Shown: piece after piece, positions 1-11,358 of the stretch
Numbering within the stretch: position 1 is the stretch's first letter
How the letters are laid out: every line of letters begins with the position of its first letter
Source: Tragulus kanchil
Taxonomy: Eukaryota > Chordata > Mammalia > Artiodactyla > Tragulidae
Direction of reading: 5' to 3'
Assembly (NCBI GenBank): GCA_022376925.1
Contig: JAIOJX010000003.1
Span: 35,393,874 to 35,457,873, forward strand
DNA: 64,000 bases
The notes under the pieces: generated by a model
The model's database searches: none
What the model saw: only the letters and a program-made list of their open reading frames with translations
What the model was told of the DNA's origin: nothing
Program-made: the position numbers and the translations under genes

Positions 1-51
1 TTCTTGCTGAATGAATGGATGCATGCATGAATGAATAAATTAACGAAAATT

Positions 52-946
52 TTTGGACCTGCCAATGGTGCCTGTTACCGTTACCCACCCTGGTGAAGCT
101 GAGCAAGGCCTCTAATCCTCTTAAACAGCAGTCAAGAAATTGAGATAAAAGCTGGTAATTCAAATTGTTCAAATAACAGATTTGACAAATTAGGGGGGTT
201 CAACCCTTTGACAAAAACAAAGTCAATCTTGGGAGTTATTATATGCTATGATTCAATAATGTAGGTGAGATGCAGATCAGGTCATTATATAGGCATTGTT
301 AGACATACTAATAAGAAAAGTAATTCACTTTATTGTGTAAACATAATGAAAAGAAAATTATAATATAAATGAAATAGTAGCATAATAGAAAAATCCTCAG
401 AATTCTAAAAGTTAAAAATTAGTCAGAGCACATTGATTATTAAAAAGAAATTAGAGCACATTGATAATTTCTATGTCCACTTCTGTGAGTGAAAAAAAAC
501 CATAAAAAATAAAGGTAAAATTTAATAAATACTTATTTTTCATATCTTAAACTAATGTCATTTTAATTTGTTGGTAAATGAAACACTAGAACCTGAGCAG
601 TTTTAGTCTCTACATAATAAATATAAATAGTGGAAATAATTATTCAATAATTAGTTGAATAATTCAAATAATTGAATAAATCCAGCCAGGCAGCTTAGCT
701 GCTAATTTCACTGAATTTACTAAAATTATTGTTCCTTTCAGTCAAAGAAAAGTTGAGATTTCTGTTTGAATAGACATAGATGAAGGGATTTTTACTGAGA
801 ATTGTGGTTTACTCTTGGAGAGATCACAGACATATTCTGAAATAGTTTTTACATTATCCTACATTGTGTTTACAAATGGTATAGGATGCCCTGTATATGT
901 GAGTGGTGTGAAAAAAAAAGAACCTTAAATTTTAATTCTAATATTT
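52..946. other. AT-rich non-coding stretch, no recognised element
   Basis: Contains A-rich and T-rich runs and short imperfect ttgaataattcaa-type words near 640-680. I saw no repeat family, gene or RNA. It probably forms the body of the second copy of the edge-cut duplication. Confidence 0.6.
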
Positions 947-970
947 TCCTTTTATGTTTATCTTAAGAAA

Positions 971-3146
971 AGAGAAAATAAAGAGAGAAAAAAATGTCTT
1001 TCCATCTCACAGAAAGGCATTTCTGCAAAATTTAATTGTATGTGGGTTAATTCTATATTTCCCAAGCTTAACCATTTCAAACTTTTCATGTTTTCTTTGT
1101 TTCTACTTTTTTCATTTCTATCTTTGTATACCCAACACTTAGAATATTGCCCAGAGTATAAGTTGCTGGATCACTGCTTTTCTTGCTGAATGAATGGATG
1201 CATGCATGAATGAATAAATTAACGAAAATGTTTTAATTTAGATGGATTTTAGGAATCAAAGTAGTTGTGTAACTCCTATTTGGCAATTGAAATGCCATTT
1301 ATTTCTTTAGCACAAGTAAAGCTCAACATGTTGGTTCTATATATTGAAATATCAAATATTCTATAATGACTCAGAAATTAACACTTGACCAAACCTATCA
1401 GACATCATCCATGTGGAGCCACTACTACTGTATGTTCCTTATGACCAGGGGTTCAGTCTAATTTGTCCATTTATTTCCAGCGCTTTAAATGTGGGAAGAA
1501 CACAGTACATATTAATTAAATGAATGGATGTGAAAATGAGTAAATAATCATGTCATCAATTGAATACCCCCAATATTAGTTTTATCTATTACACAATTGC
1601 ATTGAAAAGCTGTGAGCTAATTGGTCCAAATCTGCTGCCTAGGGAGGAAGGGCAGTTGAGGGCAGTCAATGCTTATTCAATTTGACTTTCTATACATTTA
1701 TTGAACAAGTATTGATCATGTGTCCACCCTACACTGCATTCTATAGTTGACCTATAAGAAGATACATAGATATGAAGGGTTTGTGTATAGTAAAGAGAAC
1801 AAATGAAGACAGAAGTGGGCTTAAGAATGAATTAGAGGAGCACTCCTAGATACACCACCAGAGGGACTGCAAAGTGAGAACAATGAGAGAATAAGGATGA
1901 CCACTGTTTCAGATGCTCATCTATTGAAGTGATTTGAGATACACACTGGCCCCCAACATCCTACGTTTCTCTTCTTGCTAGTGTATTACCTTCTTTGGCC
2001 ATTATTCCTTTATCACAGATCTACTTTTAAATTAAAATATCTCAACAAGGGTTTTCCATGTTTTCTGAAAGAGAAAATAAAGAGAGAAAATGTCTTTCCA
2101 TCTCACAGAAAGGCATTTCTGCAAAATTTAATTGTATGTGGGTTAATTCTATATTCCCAAGCTTAACCATTTCAAACTTTTCATGTTTTCTTTGTTTCTA
2201 CTTTTTTCATTTCTATCTTTGTATACCCAACACTTAGAATATTGCCCAGAGTATAAGTTGCTGGATCACTGCTTTTCTTGCTGAATGAATGGATGCATGC
2301 ATGAATGAATAAATTAACGAAAATGTTTTAATTTAGATGGATTTTAGGAATCAAAGTAGTTGTGTAACTCCTATTTGGCAATTGAAATGCCATTTATTTC
2401 TTTAGCACAAGTAAAGCTCAACATGTTGGTTCTATATATTGAAATATCAAATATTCTATAATGACTCAGAAATTAACACTTGACCAAACCTATCAGACAT
2501 CATCCATGTGGAGCCACTACTACTGTATGTTCCTTATGACCAGGGGTTCAGTCTAATTTGTCCATTTATTTCCAGCGCTTTAAATGTGGGAAGAACACAG
2601 TACATATTAATTAAATGAATGGATGTGAAAATGAGTAAATAATCATGTCATCAATTGAATACCCCCAATATTAGTTTTATCTATTACACAATTGCATTGA
2701 AAAGCTGTGAGCTAATTGGTCCAAATCTGCTGCCTAGGGAGGAAGGGCAGTTGAGGGCAGTCAATGCTTATTCAATTTGACTTTCTATACATTTATTGAA
2801 CAAGTATTGATCATGTGTCCACCCTACACTGCATTCTATAGTTGACCTATAAGAAGATACATAGATATGAAGGGTTTGTGTATAGTAAAGAGAACAAATG
2901 AAGACAGAAGTGGGCTTAAGAATGAATTAGAGGAGCACTCCTAGATACACCACCAGAGGGACTGCAAAGTGAGAACAATGAGAGAATAAGGATGACCACT
3001 GTTTCAGATGCTCATCTATTGAAGTGATTTGAGATACACACTGGCCCCCAACATCCTACGTTTCTCTTCTTGCTAGTGTATTACCTTCTTTGGCCATTAT
3101 TCCTTTATCACAGATCTACTTTTAAATTAAAATATCTCAACAAGGG
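971..3146. repeat. Direct duplication 1 (copies 971-2051 and 2071-3146)
   Basis: The copies align at an offset of 1095-1099 with only small indels: an A-run in the first 30 bases and a T-run near 1060/2152. The 19 bases between them, 2052-2070, look like a shortened version of the sequence upstream of copy 1 (about 946-970). The homology therefore probably begins near 946, with its leading edge damaged in copy 2. Apart from an L2 3' end the unit holds nothing recognisable. Confidence 0.93.
1091..1220 (+). mobile_element. L2 LINE 3' end
   Basis: The order tctttgtatacccaacactt, then a cagagtata-type segment, then a run of gaatgaatg/gaataaat words fits the 3' terminus of the mammalian L2 LINE. 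That terminus normally reads ctttgtatccccagc, then ataaat and repeated gaatgaat. It is divergent and fossil. A second copy at 2186-2315 comes from duplication 1, and bases 1-41 are the tail of a third. Confidence 0.62.
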
Positions 3147-5384
3147 ATAACACAACAAACCTCCAATGCTTGGGCATCTCCTTTCCTTTGTTAGAACAAC
3201 AGTCTCCACAAAAGAGGCTCTGAGACATGGACTGTGAGGGAGAAGGAAAAAATAAATTTGACAGAGGAGATGAGAGTTTGCTATGAGTAACTTTCTTATT
3301 TCCAGGTGCGGGGTCCAAAGTGGTATTAGAAAAGATTAAGTCTCATCATTGGGAGTAGGAAATGGCAACCCACTCCAGGATTCTTGCCTGGAAAATTCAA
3401 CGGACAAATGAGTCTGGCATACTACAGTCCATAGGGTCACAAAAAAGTCAGACATGGCTGAGAAACTGAGCACAACCTCATCAGTAAGAACACAAATGCT
3501 CTTGGTTGAGTTCATCGTTTTCTCAGAATAATCTTGCCCTGGGCCATTGAGGGACTGTCACAAATGAAAATAAGATTAATAATATTTGATGACTACTATA
3601 TATTTACTTACCTAACAAAGCTAGTAAGATGACCCAAACTATTATCGTCTTTTCTGCTATGGATAAAAATAATAAAACCCCAAATAGTGGCATCTTCTTT
3701 GTCTTCATTAACCTAAAGTAGAGGGAGGAAATTTGCTGAATCTGGTATTTTCACCACCTATTGAAGACAATCGCAATAATCATCAAATATTCCCAAAAGA
3801 GACTTTTCAGGCAAAAGATGTCACTATACTGATCAAATCAATGGAAATAAGAAAAGTACACTTGAGTATATCTCTTAAGGAAAAATATATTTGTACAATT
3901 TAATGAGAATAGAATAATTTGACCAGAATAGAATTCTATCAATGTGGCTTATTATTTGGCATCATAAGCAAAATTGCCTGAGTCAAAACTCGTGTTGCCT
4001 AAATTATAACATGACAGAGTCTAATGTAGAAACTAACCCTAACTTATTTTTTAAAAAACATGTGTAGCAAGAAGATAAAACCATTTAAATTAGTCAAACT
4101 AGTATGGCATGACCAAGGTCACTGAACACTGGCAAGGTTTTACTATTTGAAACAAAAAACTAGGCAGTGCTAGTCTGTTCTTGGCTTTATGATACAGACA
4201 ATTTGAATTAATCATAAAAATTGATGCTCATCTATTGAAGTGTTTAACACAAAATTCTTTTCAATTTTTTGATCTACTTTTAAATTAAAATATCTCAACA
4301 AGGGATAACACAACAAACCTCCAATGCTTGGGCATCTCCTTTCCTTTGTTAGAACAACAGTCTCCACAAAAGAGGCTCTGAGACATGGACTGTGAGGGAG
4401 AAGGAAAAAATAAATTTGACAGAGGAGATGAGAGTTTGCTATGAGTAACTTTCTTATTTCCAGGTGCGGGGTCCAAAGTGGTATTAGAAAAGATTAAGTC
4501 TCATCATTGGGAGTAGGAAATGGCAACCCACTCCAGGATTCTTGCCTGGAAAATTCAACGGACAAATGAGTCTGGCATACTACAGTCCATAGGGTCACAA
4601 AAAAGTCAGACATGGCTGAGAAACTGAGCACAACCTCATCAGTAAGAACACAAATGCTCTTGGTTGAGTTCATCGTTTTCTCAGAATAATCTTGCCCTGG
4701 GCCATTGAGGGACTGTCACAAATGAAAATAAGATTAATAATATTTGATGACTACTATATATTTACTTACCTAACAAAGCTAGTAAGATGACCCAAACTAT
4801 TATCGTCTTTTCTGCTATGGATAAAAATAATAAAACCCCAAATAGTGGCATCTTCTTTGTCTTCATTAACCTAAAGTAGAGGGAGGAAATTTGCTGAATC
4901 TGGTATTTTCACCACCTATTGAAGACAATCGCAATAATCATCAAATATTCCCAAAAGAGACTTTTCAGGCAAAAGATGTCACTATACTGATCAAATCAAT
5001 GGAAATAAGAAAAGTACACTTGAGTATATCTCTTAAGGAAAAATATATTTGTACAATTTAATGAGAATAGAATAATTTGACCAGAATAGAATTCTATCAA
5101 TGTGGCTTATTATTTGGCATCATAAGCAAAATTGCCTGAGTCAAAACTCGTGTTGCCTAAATTATAACATGACAGAGTCTAATGTAGAAACTAACCCTAA
5201 CTTATTTTTTAAAAAACATGTGTAGCAAGAAGATAAAACCATTTAAATTAGTCAAACTAGTATGGCATGACCAAGGTCACTGAACACTGGCAAGGTTTTA
5301 CTATTTGAAACAAAAAACTAGGCAGTGCTAGTCTGTTCTTGGCTTTATGATACAGACAATTTGAATTAATCATAAAAATTGATG
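3113..5384. repeat. Direct duplication 2 (copies 3113-4226 and 4271-5384)
   Basis: The offset is exactly 1158 over about 1.11 kb, with very few differences. Bases 4223-4242 also match 3007-3026, after which about 85 bases of the source (3027-3112) are replaced by about 28 T- and A-rich bases. The leading edge of copy 2 is thus a shortened, scrambled version of the original. The first copy starts inside the end of duplication 1. Confidence 0.94.
3351..3476 (+). mobile_element. Bov-A SINE monomer (tRNA head missing)
   Basis: The BovB-derived body of a ruminant SINE is recognisable from aaatggcaacccactccagg, then cttgcctgg, cagtccatagggtcac and the closing gtcagacatggctgag, ending in cacaac. 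The tRNA-Glu-derived 5' part is absent. Duplication 2 supplies a second copy at 4509-4634. Confidence 0.85.
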
Positions 5385-7433
5385 ATATCTTAGCTGTCAG
5401 TCCTCTTACATCTCATCTGTCTTTTGTCACTGAAGTAAAAAGTCAGACTACTTACTGAGCACCTAATATTTCCCAGCTGTTTGCATGCTCACAAGTCACA
5501 CGAGTTAAGTAGCATTGTCTGTATTTTATACTGTGAAAATAAAAATATTTTATAATGTGGAAAGCTAAGTGTTGATGGAGGCACCAGCAATATTAAGCCC
5601 ATCCTGGTCTTCACTTCTTTGACATTACTATTTCCCTTCAGTTGAAGACTAAACCCATAAAACAAAATTTGAGTCCAAATATTAGTATCCATAGTTAGTG
5701 TATAGACATACCTTGGAGATTTTAGTAGTTCAATTTCAGACCACCACAGCAAAGCAAGTCACAGGATTCTTTGATTTCCCAGTGAATATGCAAGTAATGT
5801 TTACAATATAGTGTAGTCTATTAAGTGTGCAATAGCATTAAATCTTAAATAATGTACATACTTTACTTTGAAAATAGCTTATTGCTAAAAAATTATTAAC
5901 CATCATCTGACAATACAGGATTTCTACAAGCCAATGTTTAAAAAAAATAGTATCTGAAAAGTGCAATAAAGTAAAACACAATAAAATGAAGTATGCCTGT
6001 ATAAATAAATAGTGTAAATAGTGCAAAAATTAGTGTCCAAACATTTCTTTAATCGCCTAAGAGAAATGAGTCTTCCTAATAAGAGCAAGCCCCAGGAAAT
6101 GGTAAAGAACAGGGAAGCCTAGCATGCTGCAGCCCATGGGGTCACAAAGAGCTGGACACGACTGAGTGACTGAACTGAACTGAAGAAGGGGTGATATCCC
6201 AAAGTGAAAAATAATTTCAAAAAATACAACCTAGTGTTTCTTCAGGTGGCGTAGAGAACCTATCTGTTAATGCAGGAGACACAAGGGATGTAGATTCAAT
6301 CTCTGGGTCAGAGATCCCTGGAGAGGGCGTAGTAAACCATTTAATGCAAACTATAGGCATGACCAATCTGAACACTGGCAAGGTTTTACTATTTGAAACA
6401 AAAAACTAGGCAGTGCTAGTCTGTTCTTGGCTTTATGATACAGACAATTTGAATTAATCATAAAAATTGATGATATCTTAGCTGTCAGTCCTCTTACATC
6501 TCATCTGTCTTTTGTCACTGAAGTAAAAAGTCAGACTACTTACTGAGCACCTAATATTTCCCAGCTGTTTGCATGCTCACAAGTCACACGAGTTAAGTAG
6601 CATTGTCTGTATTTTATACTGTGAAAATAAAAATATTTTATAATGTGGAAAGCTAAGTGTTGATGGAGGCACCAGCAATATTAAGCCCATCCTGGTCTTC
6701 ACTTCTTTGACATTACTATTTCCCTTCAGTTGAAGACTAAACCCATAAAACAAAATTTGAGTCCAAATATTAGTATCCATAGTTAGTGTATAGACATACC
6801 TTGGAGATTTTAGTAGTTCAATTTCAGACCACCACAGCAAAGCAAGTCACAGGATTCTTTGATTTCCCAGTGAATATGCAAGTAATGTTTACAATATAGT
6901 GTAGTCTATTAAGTGTGCAATAGCATTAAATCTTAAATAATGTACATACTTTACTTTGAAAATAGCTTATTGCTAAAAAATTATTAACCATCATCTGACA
7001 ATACAGGATTTCTACAAGCCAATGTTTAAAAAAAATAGTATCTGAAAAGTGCAATAAAGTAAAACACAATAAAATGAAGTATGCCTGTATAAATAAATAG
7101 TGTAAATAGTGCAAAAATTAGTGTCCAAACATTTCTTTAATCGCCTAAGAGAAATGAGTCTTCCTAATAAGAGCAAGCCCCAGGAAATGGTAAAGAACAG
7201 GGAAGCCTAGCATGCTGCAGCCCATGGGGTCACAAAGAGCTGGACACGACTGAGTGACTGAACTGAACTGAAGAAGGGGTGATATCCCAAAGTGAAAAAT
7301 AATTTCAAAAAATACAACCTAGTGTTTCTTCAGGTGGCGTAGAGAACCTATCTGTTAATGCAGGAGACACAAGGGATGTAGATTCAATCTCTGGGTCAGG
7401 AAGATCCCCTGGAGAAGGGCGTAGCAACTCACT
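5280..7433. repeat. Direct duplication 3 (copies 5280-6345 and 6368-7433)
   Basis: The offset is 1088. Copy 1 begins inside the last ~105 bases of duplication 2's second copy, so one stretch occurs three times (about 4122-4226, 5280-5384, 6368-6472). Both edges of the junction are damaged. Copy 1 loses single bases within a SINE at 6318-6345 before diverging, and 6355-6368 is a shortened form of 5256-5280. Confidence 0.93.
6111..6184 (+). mobile_element. Bov-A SINE 3' fragment
   Basis: Only the terminal part of the body remains: gaagcctagcatgctgcag, catggggtcacaaagagc, ggacacgactgagtgac, then the gaactgaactga tail shared with BovB LINEs. The duplicate lies at 7199-7272. Confidence 0.8.
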
Positions 7434-7528
7434 CCAGTATTTTTGTAGAGAATTCCATGGACAGGGGAGCTGGACCAGCTACAGTCCCTGGGTTTGCAAA
7501 GAGCTAGACATGACTGAAGTGACTTAGT
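7325..7528 (+). mobile_element. Bov-tA SINE
   Basis: A divergent tRNA-Glu-like head (caggtggcgtagagaacc, ctgttaatgcaggagacac, gattcaatctctgggtcagg) is followed by the Bov-A body ending gacatgactgaagtgac. The first-copy counterpart begins at 6237 but breaks off in the middle of the element at about 6345, exactly at the duplication junction. Confidence 0.85.
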
Positions 7529-7754
7529 ACACATACACACTGTTGCTTCAGTGGCCACATGTGTGTTCTTCCTCCTTCTATGGAAAAGTAACCCCTCTCC
7601 ATTCCCTGATTCCAACACCATGAGGCCAGCACAGTGATTGGTCTAGGGTCAGCACCTGACCAAGCTCAACCAATTATAGGACCTTTGTCCTGCCATGACA
7701 TAGAGAAAGCTGATTGAGGGTGGGAGAGTTTGAAGCAGCTCTGAGGGTAAAGAA

Positions 7755-7846
7755 GAGTGGAAAGGTACAAAGGGATTGCTACTCCCAATCTTTGATCCAA
7801 GAGTGAAAAGGTACAAAGGGATTGCTACTCCCAATCTCTGATCCAA
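7755..7846. repeat. 46-base tandem repeat, two units
   Basis: Units 7755-7800 and 7801-7846 are near identical, both running from gagtg through aaaggtacaaagggattgct to gatccaa. They differ at about three positions. This is much smaller than the ~1.1 kb duplications and probably an ordinary tandem duplication. Confidence 0.9.
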
Positions 7847-7908
7847 GCTTTCTATTTCACCAGTGCACTCTAGCAGTTTAAATATAGAAGCTAATACATG
7901 CCATGTTT

Positions 7909-8121
7909 GGGCTTCCCTCATGGCTCAGATGGTAAAAAAAATCTGCCTGCAATGCAGGAGACACAGATGTGATCTCTGGATCAGGAAGCTCCCCTGGAGA
8001 AGGGAATGGCTCTCTACTCCAATACTCGCCTAGAGAATTCCATGGACAGAGGAGCCTGGTGGGCTACAGTCCATGGGGCTCCAAAGAGTCAGACATGACT
8101 GAACAACAAGCAGGAAGATGA
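7909..8121 (+). mobile_element. Bov-tA SINE with target-site duplication
   Basis: The element starts gggcttccctcatggctcag (A-box region) and has a tRNA-like core with tgcctgcaatgcaggagac. It then has the Bov-A body through ggagcctggtgggctacag and gtcagacatgactgaac. The flanking 11-mer atgccatgttt occurs at 7898-7908 and 8122-8132, as expected of LINE-mediated insertion. It is one of the best-preserved SINEs here. Confidence 0.92.
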
Positions 8122-8282
8122 ATGCCATGTTTTGCCCAATTTAATTTTATCTGTGGTTGTGACACTTGACAATCAAGGCATTCTTACATACTGAGTAGTA
8201 CAGCCATCGTTTTAAATTTTACTTTTCCACTTCTACCACTCGTTCTGCCTGATCTGAAAAATCTGACAAATAAAGTACTTGG

Positions 8283-8468
8283 AGCTAGAGCAGCAGTACT
8301 AATTAGCATGCATCAGAGATATCGAAGGATTATTTAAATAGATAGACAGGCGTCTGTCTAGAGACAGAGTTTCTGATTCAGTGTATGTGGAGTGGGGCTT
8401 GAAAGTCTGCAATTTGTAGTAAGGTCCCAGATATTATTGGACCAAGCCCCACACTTTGAGAATCACTG
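8283..8468 (+). mobile_element. MER5A-like hAT-Charlie relic
   Basis: The segments agagtttctgattcagtgta, gtggggctt, ctgcaatttgtagtaagg and the closing cactttgagaatcactgg match the layout of the non-autonomous mammalian DNA transposon MER5A, whose ends carry a ...gagaaccactg-type inverted repeat. It is divergent and immobile. The duplicate is at 9445-9630. Confidence 0.6.
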
Positions 8469-8584
8469 GATTATATTAAGGTCTATGTGTCTCAAAAGCT
8501 CAAACAATACACAACACCACGCCATTTCCCCAAACTGTGATTCATGGAGCTCCAAGTACCAGTATTTAGCAAGTGTTACCAGTC

Positions 8585-8903
8585 AATTCTAAAGGAAATC
8601 AACCCTGAATATGCATTGGAAGGACTGATGCAGAAGCTGTAGCTCCAATATTTGGTCACCTGATGTGAAGAGACGGCTCTTTGGAAAAAACCCAACTCAC
8701 TGGAAAAGACTCTGATGCTGGAAAGATTGAGGGCAGGAGAAGAAGAGGGTGACAGAGGATGAGATGGTTGGACAGCATCACTGACTCAATGGCGATGAGT
8801 CAAGCTCAGGGGGCTAGGGAAGGACAGGGAAGGCTGGTGCACTGCAGTCCATGGGATGGCAAAGCGTCAGACATGACTTAGCAACTGAACAACAACAACA
8901 AAA
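8585..8903 (+). mobile_element. BovB (RTE) LINE 3' end
   Basis: The run aatatgcattggaaggactg, ttggtcacctgatgtgaaga, gactctgatgctggaaagat, agaggatgagatggttggac, atcactgactcaatgg and gacatgacttagcaactgaac is characteristic of the 3' end of BovB, the horizontally transferred LINE that mobilises ruminant SINEs. It is 5'-truncated with no functional reverse transcriptase. The duplicate is at 9747-10065. Confidence 0.88.
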
Positions 8904-10889
8904 TTGCATAAAAAGAGGGCGGATTAAATTATGTTTAAATTGACATTGTCACTGTAAGACTCTTCAAAGCCTTTAATATGCTAATGGACACATCTTCAAG
9001 AGGTAAAGCCTTCTATGCAGTGTTTCCCAAACTTATCTGACTCTGAAATCCCCCTTTTACATTGAAGAGCAAGTCCTAGAACTGGTGTTCTACATGAACT
9101 GGGTAGAAAATATCCTGAAACATAAGTTTTAAAGAGGGAGTTGTTTTTAATGAACTAGTAAGAAAGGATATCACACACACAAGAAAGGGTCTTCTGAAAT
9201 ACAAGACAAAAACAAGTAGCTATAGCTGGTCCACGGGTTCAGCCGACACATACTAAGTGAGAAGATTACATTTGCTTAAACCTATAAATTGAATATCATT
9301 AATTACAGGCACAGTCATATAAAACATTTGACAATCAAGGCATTCTTACATACTGAGTAGTACAGCCATCGTTTTAAATTTTACTTTTCCACTTCTACCA
9401 CTCGTTCTGCCTGATCTGAAAAATCTGACAAATAAAGTACTTGGAGCTAGAGCAGCAGTACTAATTAGCATGCATCAGAGATATCGAAGGATTATTTAAA
9501 TAGATAGACAGGCGTCTGTCTAGAGACAGAGTTTCTGATTCAGTGTATGTGGAGTGGGGCTTGAAAGTCTGCAATTTGTAGTAAGGTCCCAGATATTATT
9601 GGACCAAGCCCCACACTTTGAGAATCACTGGATTATATTAAGGTCTATGTGTCTCAAAAGCTCAAACAATACACAACACCACGCCATTTCCCCAAACTGT
9701 GATTCATGGAGCTCCAAGTACCAGTATTTAGCAAGTGTTACCAGTCAATTCTAAAGGAAATCAACCCTGAATATGCATTGGAAGGACTGATGCAGAAGCT
9801 GTAGCTCCAATATTTGGTCACCTGATGTGAAGAGACGGCTCTTTGGAAAAAACCCAACTCACTGGAAAAGACTCTGATGCTGGAAAGATTGAGGGCAGGA
9901 GAAGAAGAGGGTGACAGAGGATGAGATGGTTGGACAGCATCACTGACTCAATGGCGATGAGTCAAGCTCAGGGGGCTAGGGAAGGACAGGGAAGGCTGGT
10001 GCACTGCAGTCCATGGGATGGCAAAGCGTCAGACATGACTTAGCAACTGAACAACAACAACAAAATTGCATAAAAAGAGGGCGGATTAAATTATGTTTAA
10101 ATTGACATTGTCACTGTAAGACTCTTCAAAGCCTTTAATATGCTAATGGACACATCTTCAAGAGGTAAAGCCTTCTATGCAGTGTTTCCCAAACTTATCT
10201 GACTCTGAAATCCCCCTTTTACATTGAAGAGCAAGTCCTAGAACTGGTGTTCTACATGAACTGGGTAGAAAATATCCTGAAACATAAGTTTTAAAGAGGG
10301 AGTTGTTTTTAATGAACTAGTAAGAAAGGATATCACACACACAAGAAAGGGTCTTCTGAAATACAAGACAAAAACAAGTAGCTATAGCTGGTCCACGGGT
10401 TCAGCCGACACATACTAAGTGAGAAGATTACATTTGCTTAAACCTATAAATTGAATATCATTAATTACAGGCACAGTCATATAAAACATTTAAAACATGA
10501 AGTAGAACTTTTCTATTATAACTCCTTCCTCTTTTTAAATCAATAGGCTATTTCAAATCCTTTCCAAGATTACTTGTACATCTTTGGTGATAAAAGCACA
10601 AGAAGGCTTTGAATGCGACTGGGGACTTGGTTGTCAGCAACGCTCATAAACTGGTCTGTGACAAAGACACAGCAATGTCCGCTGAGGAGCAGGAGCCACC
10701 ACTGTTCACTAGTTTAGATTTGTTCCGAGTAAGGAGGACCCAGGCTTAAACCAGATGGAACCAACAGGTTGCAGAAATATCTAAAATTTCCATTAAGTCC
10801 AATTGTGCCTGTCCAGACAAGACTGGGAATGAAACAACCACCATGAATACCTCATTGTAACAGTTCTTTAGGTAAGAGACTGGGAATAA

Positions 10890-11232
10890 GAGATGAATGC
10901 AAAATAGATAAACAAGGACCTACTGTATAGCACAGGGAGCAATGCTCAGCATCTTGTAATAACCTATAAGGGAAATGGAGAAGGAAAGGGCACTCCGCTC
11001 CAGTATCCTTGCCTGGGAATTCCCATGGACAGAGGAGCCTGACTGGCTATATAGTCCATGGGGTCACAAAAGAGTCAGGCAAGACTGAGCGACTAAAACA
11101 ACAGCGAATAAGGAAAAGGAATCTAAAAAAGAATATATATAAATTACGAGCATGGGCATATAAAATATTTAAAATATGAAGTAGAACAGTAACTGAATTC
11201 ATTGTGCTAATACAGCATTGTAAATCAACTAT
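10890..11232 (+). mobile_element. L1 3' end interrupted by a Bov-A SINE
   Basis: Contains acaaggacctactgtatagc, acagggagcaatgctcagca and later gcattgtaaatcaactat. These are hallmarks of the 3' UTR of artiodactyl L1 elements. A Bov-A unit splits it at 10977-11105. The duplicate is 12033-12375, and a partial third copy starts at 13417. Confidence 0.78.
10977..11105 (+). mobile_element. Bov-A SINE nested in L1
   Basis: The body-only element runs from ggagaaggaaagggcactcc through cagaggagcctgactggc to gcaagactgagcgac and an acaaca tail. It inserted after the L1 and so is younger. The duplicate is 12120-12248. Confidence 0.85.
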
Positions 11233-11235
11233 TTT

Positions 11236-11358
11236 TGTTTAGTTACTAAATTGTGTACAACTATTTTGCGACCTCATGGACTCTCATCTGCCAGGTTCCT
11301 CTGTCTGTGGGATTTTCCAGGCAAGAATACTGGAGTGGGTTGCCATTTCTTTCCCCAG
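11236..11358 (-). mobile_element. Bov-A SINE, minus strand
   Basis: On the plus strand it reads tgcgacctcatggactctc, ccaggttcctctgtctgtgg, caggcaagaatactggagtg, gttgccatttctttcccc: the reverse complement of the Bov-A body. Further copies lie at 12378-12500 and 13510-13632, because duplications 5 and 6 both include it. Confidence 0.85.

Larger units (their letters stand above)
1..1230. repeat. Direct duplication 0, cut by the window edge
   Basis: Bases 1-51 match 1180-1230 almost exactly (an L2-like tail with repeated gaatgaa words). They are followed by unrelated sequence. In every other pair the second copy begins just after the first ends, so 1-51 is best read as the end of a first copy whose body lies upstream of this window. 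On that reading 52-1230 is the second copy, with a spacing of 1179. The match of bases 1-51 is seen directly; the extent of the pair is inferred. Confidence 0.6.
7434..8165. other. Unduplicated stretch with SINEs and a short tandem repeat
   Basis: This is single-copy in the window. It contains the end of the Bov-tA at 7325-7528, a 46-base tandem repeat and an intact Bov-tA. No gene is visible. Confidence 0.7.
8166..10489. repeat. Direct duplication 4, perfect head-to-tail (8166-9327 and 9328-10489)
   Basis: The offset is 1162, and copy 2 begins at the base after copy 1 ends, with no spacer and no scrambled edge. At the junction atataaaacatttgacaatc fuses the unit's end to its start. Copies look essentially identical. 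Each unit holds a MER5A relic and a BovB 3' end. Confidence 0.96.

Noticed and set aside
9018..9110. Possible second hAT relic (gtgtttcccaaacttatctg)
   Set aside because: Only one end-like motif is present, and I could not find the matching inverted end or interior.
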